From Metabacillus sediminilitoris (GTDB lineage: Bacteria; Bacillota; Bacilli; Bacillales; Bacillaceae): a stretch of DNA of 64,000 bases. The notes under the pieces are model-generated. The model had not been told where the DNA came from, did no database searches, and saw nothing but the letters and a program-made list of their open reading frames with translations. The position numbers and the translations under genes were made by a program. Positions 62,526 to 64,000 of this stretch are shown in pieces (position 1 is the stretch's first letter; the number at the start of each line of letters is the position of its first letter). The stretch is taken from the NCBI RefSeq assembly GCF_009720625.1, contig NZ_CP046266.1, positions 2,055,501 through 2,119,500 on the forward strand, given 5' to 3'.

Positions 62526-63554
62526 ATGAAATTAAAAAAGGTGGCACTTCTCATTATGAGCGCTTTCCTTTTGTTGCTAACAGCGGGATGCGGTACAGTA
62601 AGCACTGGTGCTGCAAAAGAAAAAGGCAACTATAATTTGAAATTATCCATTACAACTTCTGAATCTTCTACGTGGTATATGGGTGCAAAACTTTTTGCAG
62701 ATGAGGTAGAAGAAAAAACGGAAGGGCGGATTAAAGTAAAAATATACCCGAATGAACAACTTTCAGCTGGTGATCCAGGGAAGGGCGTGGAAATGTTAAT
62801 GAAGGGCTCTACTGACATCAGTTTCCATTCTCCAATTATTTATTCGGTTTTTGAAAAGCGGTTAGGAGTCGTTACGGCACCGTTCCTATTCAAAAAATTA
62901 GAAGAAGCTGACAGAGCGATGAATGGGGAAGGCGGAGAAGCGTTAAAAGAGATTCTAAAGGAAAATGAAATCCAACTTCTGGGTTTTGGGGAAAGCGGTT
63001 TCAGACAAGTGACGAATAATGTCCACCCAATTAAAGAACCTGAGGATTTACAAAATCTAAAAATACGCATACCAGGTATTAAAATGTATACAGATTTGTG
63101 GAGAAACCTTGGAGCTGATCCGACCGCCATGTCATTTTCAGAAGTGTTTACTGCCTTGCAGCAAGGAACCATTGATGGGCAGGAAAATCCAATTGATGTG
63201 ATTAAATCCTCAAAACTTGAAGAAGTCCAAAAATATTTAAGCATGTGGAATTACTCCTATGACCCGCTTATATTTGGGATGAATAAAGAAAAATTCGACA
63301 GCATGCATCCGGAAGATCAAAAGATCCTTCTAGATGCAGGAAAAAAAGCAACCAAATTCCAAATTGAAAAGGCACGTGAAACAGAACAAAAACAAATTGA
63401 AGAACTAAAGGCTGCCGGAATGGAACTCTACTATCCTAATGATGAAGAAATCGAAGCGTTCAGAAATGCTTCGGAAAGCATCTATCAAAAATACGAACCC
63501 GTTTGGGGCAGTGAATTACTAGATAAATTTCAGCAGAGTTCAGAGGGGAGATAA
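62526..63554 (+). CDS. dctP: TRAP transporter substrate-binding protein (DctP family)
   Basis: A 342-aa extracytoplasmic solute receptor, lipid-anchored: signal peptide with lipobox LTAGC (Cys about 23). The DctP fold shows KLFADEVEEKTEGRIKVKIY, SAGDPGKGVEMLMKGSTDIS, the substrate-carboxylate Arg in LKIRIPGIKMYTDLWRNLGA and PTAMSFSEVFTALQQGTIDGQENP. An upstream frame from 62439 overlaps the SDR remnant; the ATG at 62526 follows AAAAAGGGGGTAGGGAGT. It binds an organic acid for Na-driven uptake and leads the transporter genes. Confidence 0.95.
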   Translation: MKLKKVALLIMSAFLLLLTAGCGTVSTGAAKEKGNYNLKLSITTSESSTWYMGAKLFADEVEEKTEGRIKVKIYPNEQLSAGDPGKGVEMLMKGSTDISFHSPIIYSVFEKRLGVVTAPFLFKKLEEADRAMNGEGGEALKEILKENEIQLLGFGESGFRQVTNNVHPIKEPEDLQNLKIRIPGIKMYTDLWRNLGADPTAMSFSEVFTALQQGTIDGQENPIDVIKSSKLEEVQKYLSMWNYSYDPLIFGMNKEKFDSMHPEDQKILLDAGKKATKFQIEKARETEQKQIEELKAAGMELYYPNDEEIEAFRNASESIYQKYEPVWGSELLDKFQQSSEGR

Positions 63555-63560
63555 GCTGTG

Positions 63561-64000
63561 ATGTCAAAGATCTTAAGCCGTATTGAAAATGTGCTGCTGG
63601 CTGTTACGATGCTTGTGATGTGTGTTATCACATTCGCGAATGTCATGTCACGCTATTTTTTCCATTATCCTTTATCTTTTACTGAAGAAATCACTGTGAA
63701 CCTTTTTGTACTCCTATCTTTTCTAGGTGCAGCTGTAGGGTTAAGGATGAACGCGCATCTTGGTTTTTCTCTTTTATTTGAAAAATCCGGGTTGTTATTA
63801 AAAAAAATCCTCATCGTATTTTCAACATCGGTTATTTCAATTGTATTCTTCCTACTGGTTTATTATGGGTTTGATATGATGATGTTTCAAATGGACAGGA
63901 ACTTGACAACTCCAGTATTAGGCTGGGAGCAATGGATTTTCTCCATGACACTCCCAATTGGAGGCCTGTTCTGTCTTTATCGTGCTATTGAATCTGGCAT
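63561..64000 (+). CDS. dctQ: TRAP transporter small permease (DctQ family), partial at window end
   Basis: The first ~147 residues are present: MSKILSRIENVLLAVTMLVM, FANVMSRYFFHYPLSFTEEI (family signature), GAAVGLRMNAHLGFSLLFEK and GWEQWIFSMTLPIGGLFCLY. Four membrane segments fit DctQ. A GTG just before the ATG is an alternative start. GAGGGGAG lies in the end of dctP, so translation is linked. The large permease DctM should follow beyond 64000. Confidence 0.92.
   Translation, partial: MSKILSRIENVLLAVTMLVMCVITFANVMSRYFFHYPLSFTEEITVNLFVLLSFLGAAVGLRMNAHLGFSLLFEKSGLLLKKILIVFSTSVISIVFFLLVYYGFDMMMFQMDRNLTTPVLGWEQWIFSMTLPIGGLFCLYRAIESG

Noticed and set aside
1..64000. tRNA or rRNA genes
   Set aside because: No cloverleaf pattern with a GTTC-type T arm and no rRNA conserved segments were noticed anywhere.

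Overview
The window is low-GC DNA from an endospore-forming member of the Bacillaceae. The evidence is a SigH-type sporulation sigma factor, a CwlJ cortex hydrolase, two CotF-like coat proteins, a Bacillus-style glutamate synthase pair, AGGAGG-type ribosome binding sites, a ykkC-type riboswitch and Bacillus-type small genes. I cannot name the species. The window reads as chromosome: housekeeping and catabolic operons separated by long AT-rich spacers rich in small dispersed repeats, hairpins and broken genes.

1-5.4 kb: an IS6-family transposase remnant, then a five-gene module (ABC ATPase, two permeases, response regulator, sensor kinase) of the lantibiotic-immunity (LanFEG/BcrA) type, preceded by a direct repeat that may be the regulator's operator. 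5.6-10 kb: a secreted beta-amylase with a starch-binding domain and a distant cre box, small membrane genes and a TauE/SafE exporter. 10.4-13 kb: a decay zone with a broken drug exporter, a VOC protein, a DNA ligase fragment and repeats lying at the truncation points. 13.3-17.9 kb: an enolase-superfamily enzyme, an ACT-domain protein behind a complete ykkC-type riboswitch with its own promoter and terminator, and two unrelated carbonic anhydrases (an alpha-class lipoprotein and a beta-class enzyme). 18-29 kb: single-gene cassettes separated by a GGGC/TTGTTGAA repeat, a SulP-ArsR-YjdM operon that may take part in inorganic-carbon or anion handling, an acetyltransferase gene split onto opposite strands by a rearrangement, and an apparently intact IS110 element with room for a bridge RNA.

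29.5-42 kb: gltB-gltD, a SigH paralogue, a DDAH-like hydrolase and an XPD-type helicase carrying an N-terminal nuclease-like region. 42-49 kb: spore coat genes, an IS3 remnant and a complete xanthine-dehydrogenase-type cluster (MobA-like, Mo subunit, Fe-S, FAD, XdhC) interrupted upstream by copies of a structured repeat. 49.5-53.4 kb: an SDR remnant, an M20 amidohydrolase, CwlJ and a GDSL hydrolase.

53.6-64 kb: a PAS/AAA+/Fis sigma-54 activator faces a good -24/-12 promoter (56188-56205). Behind the promoter is a run of genes encoding a PPC-domain protein, an acyl-CoA ligase, a thiolase with its DUF35 partner, two SDR dehydrogenases and a TRAP transporter (DctP, DctQ, continuing past the window). 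I read this as a sigma-54-controlled uptake, CoA-activation, oxidation and thiolysis pathway for an unidentified organic acid. It is the best candidate here for an undescribed system. A 20-bp minisatellite, a copy of the structured repeat and a paired-half-site palindrome lie in the regulator-operon gap.
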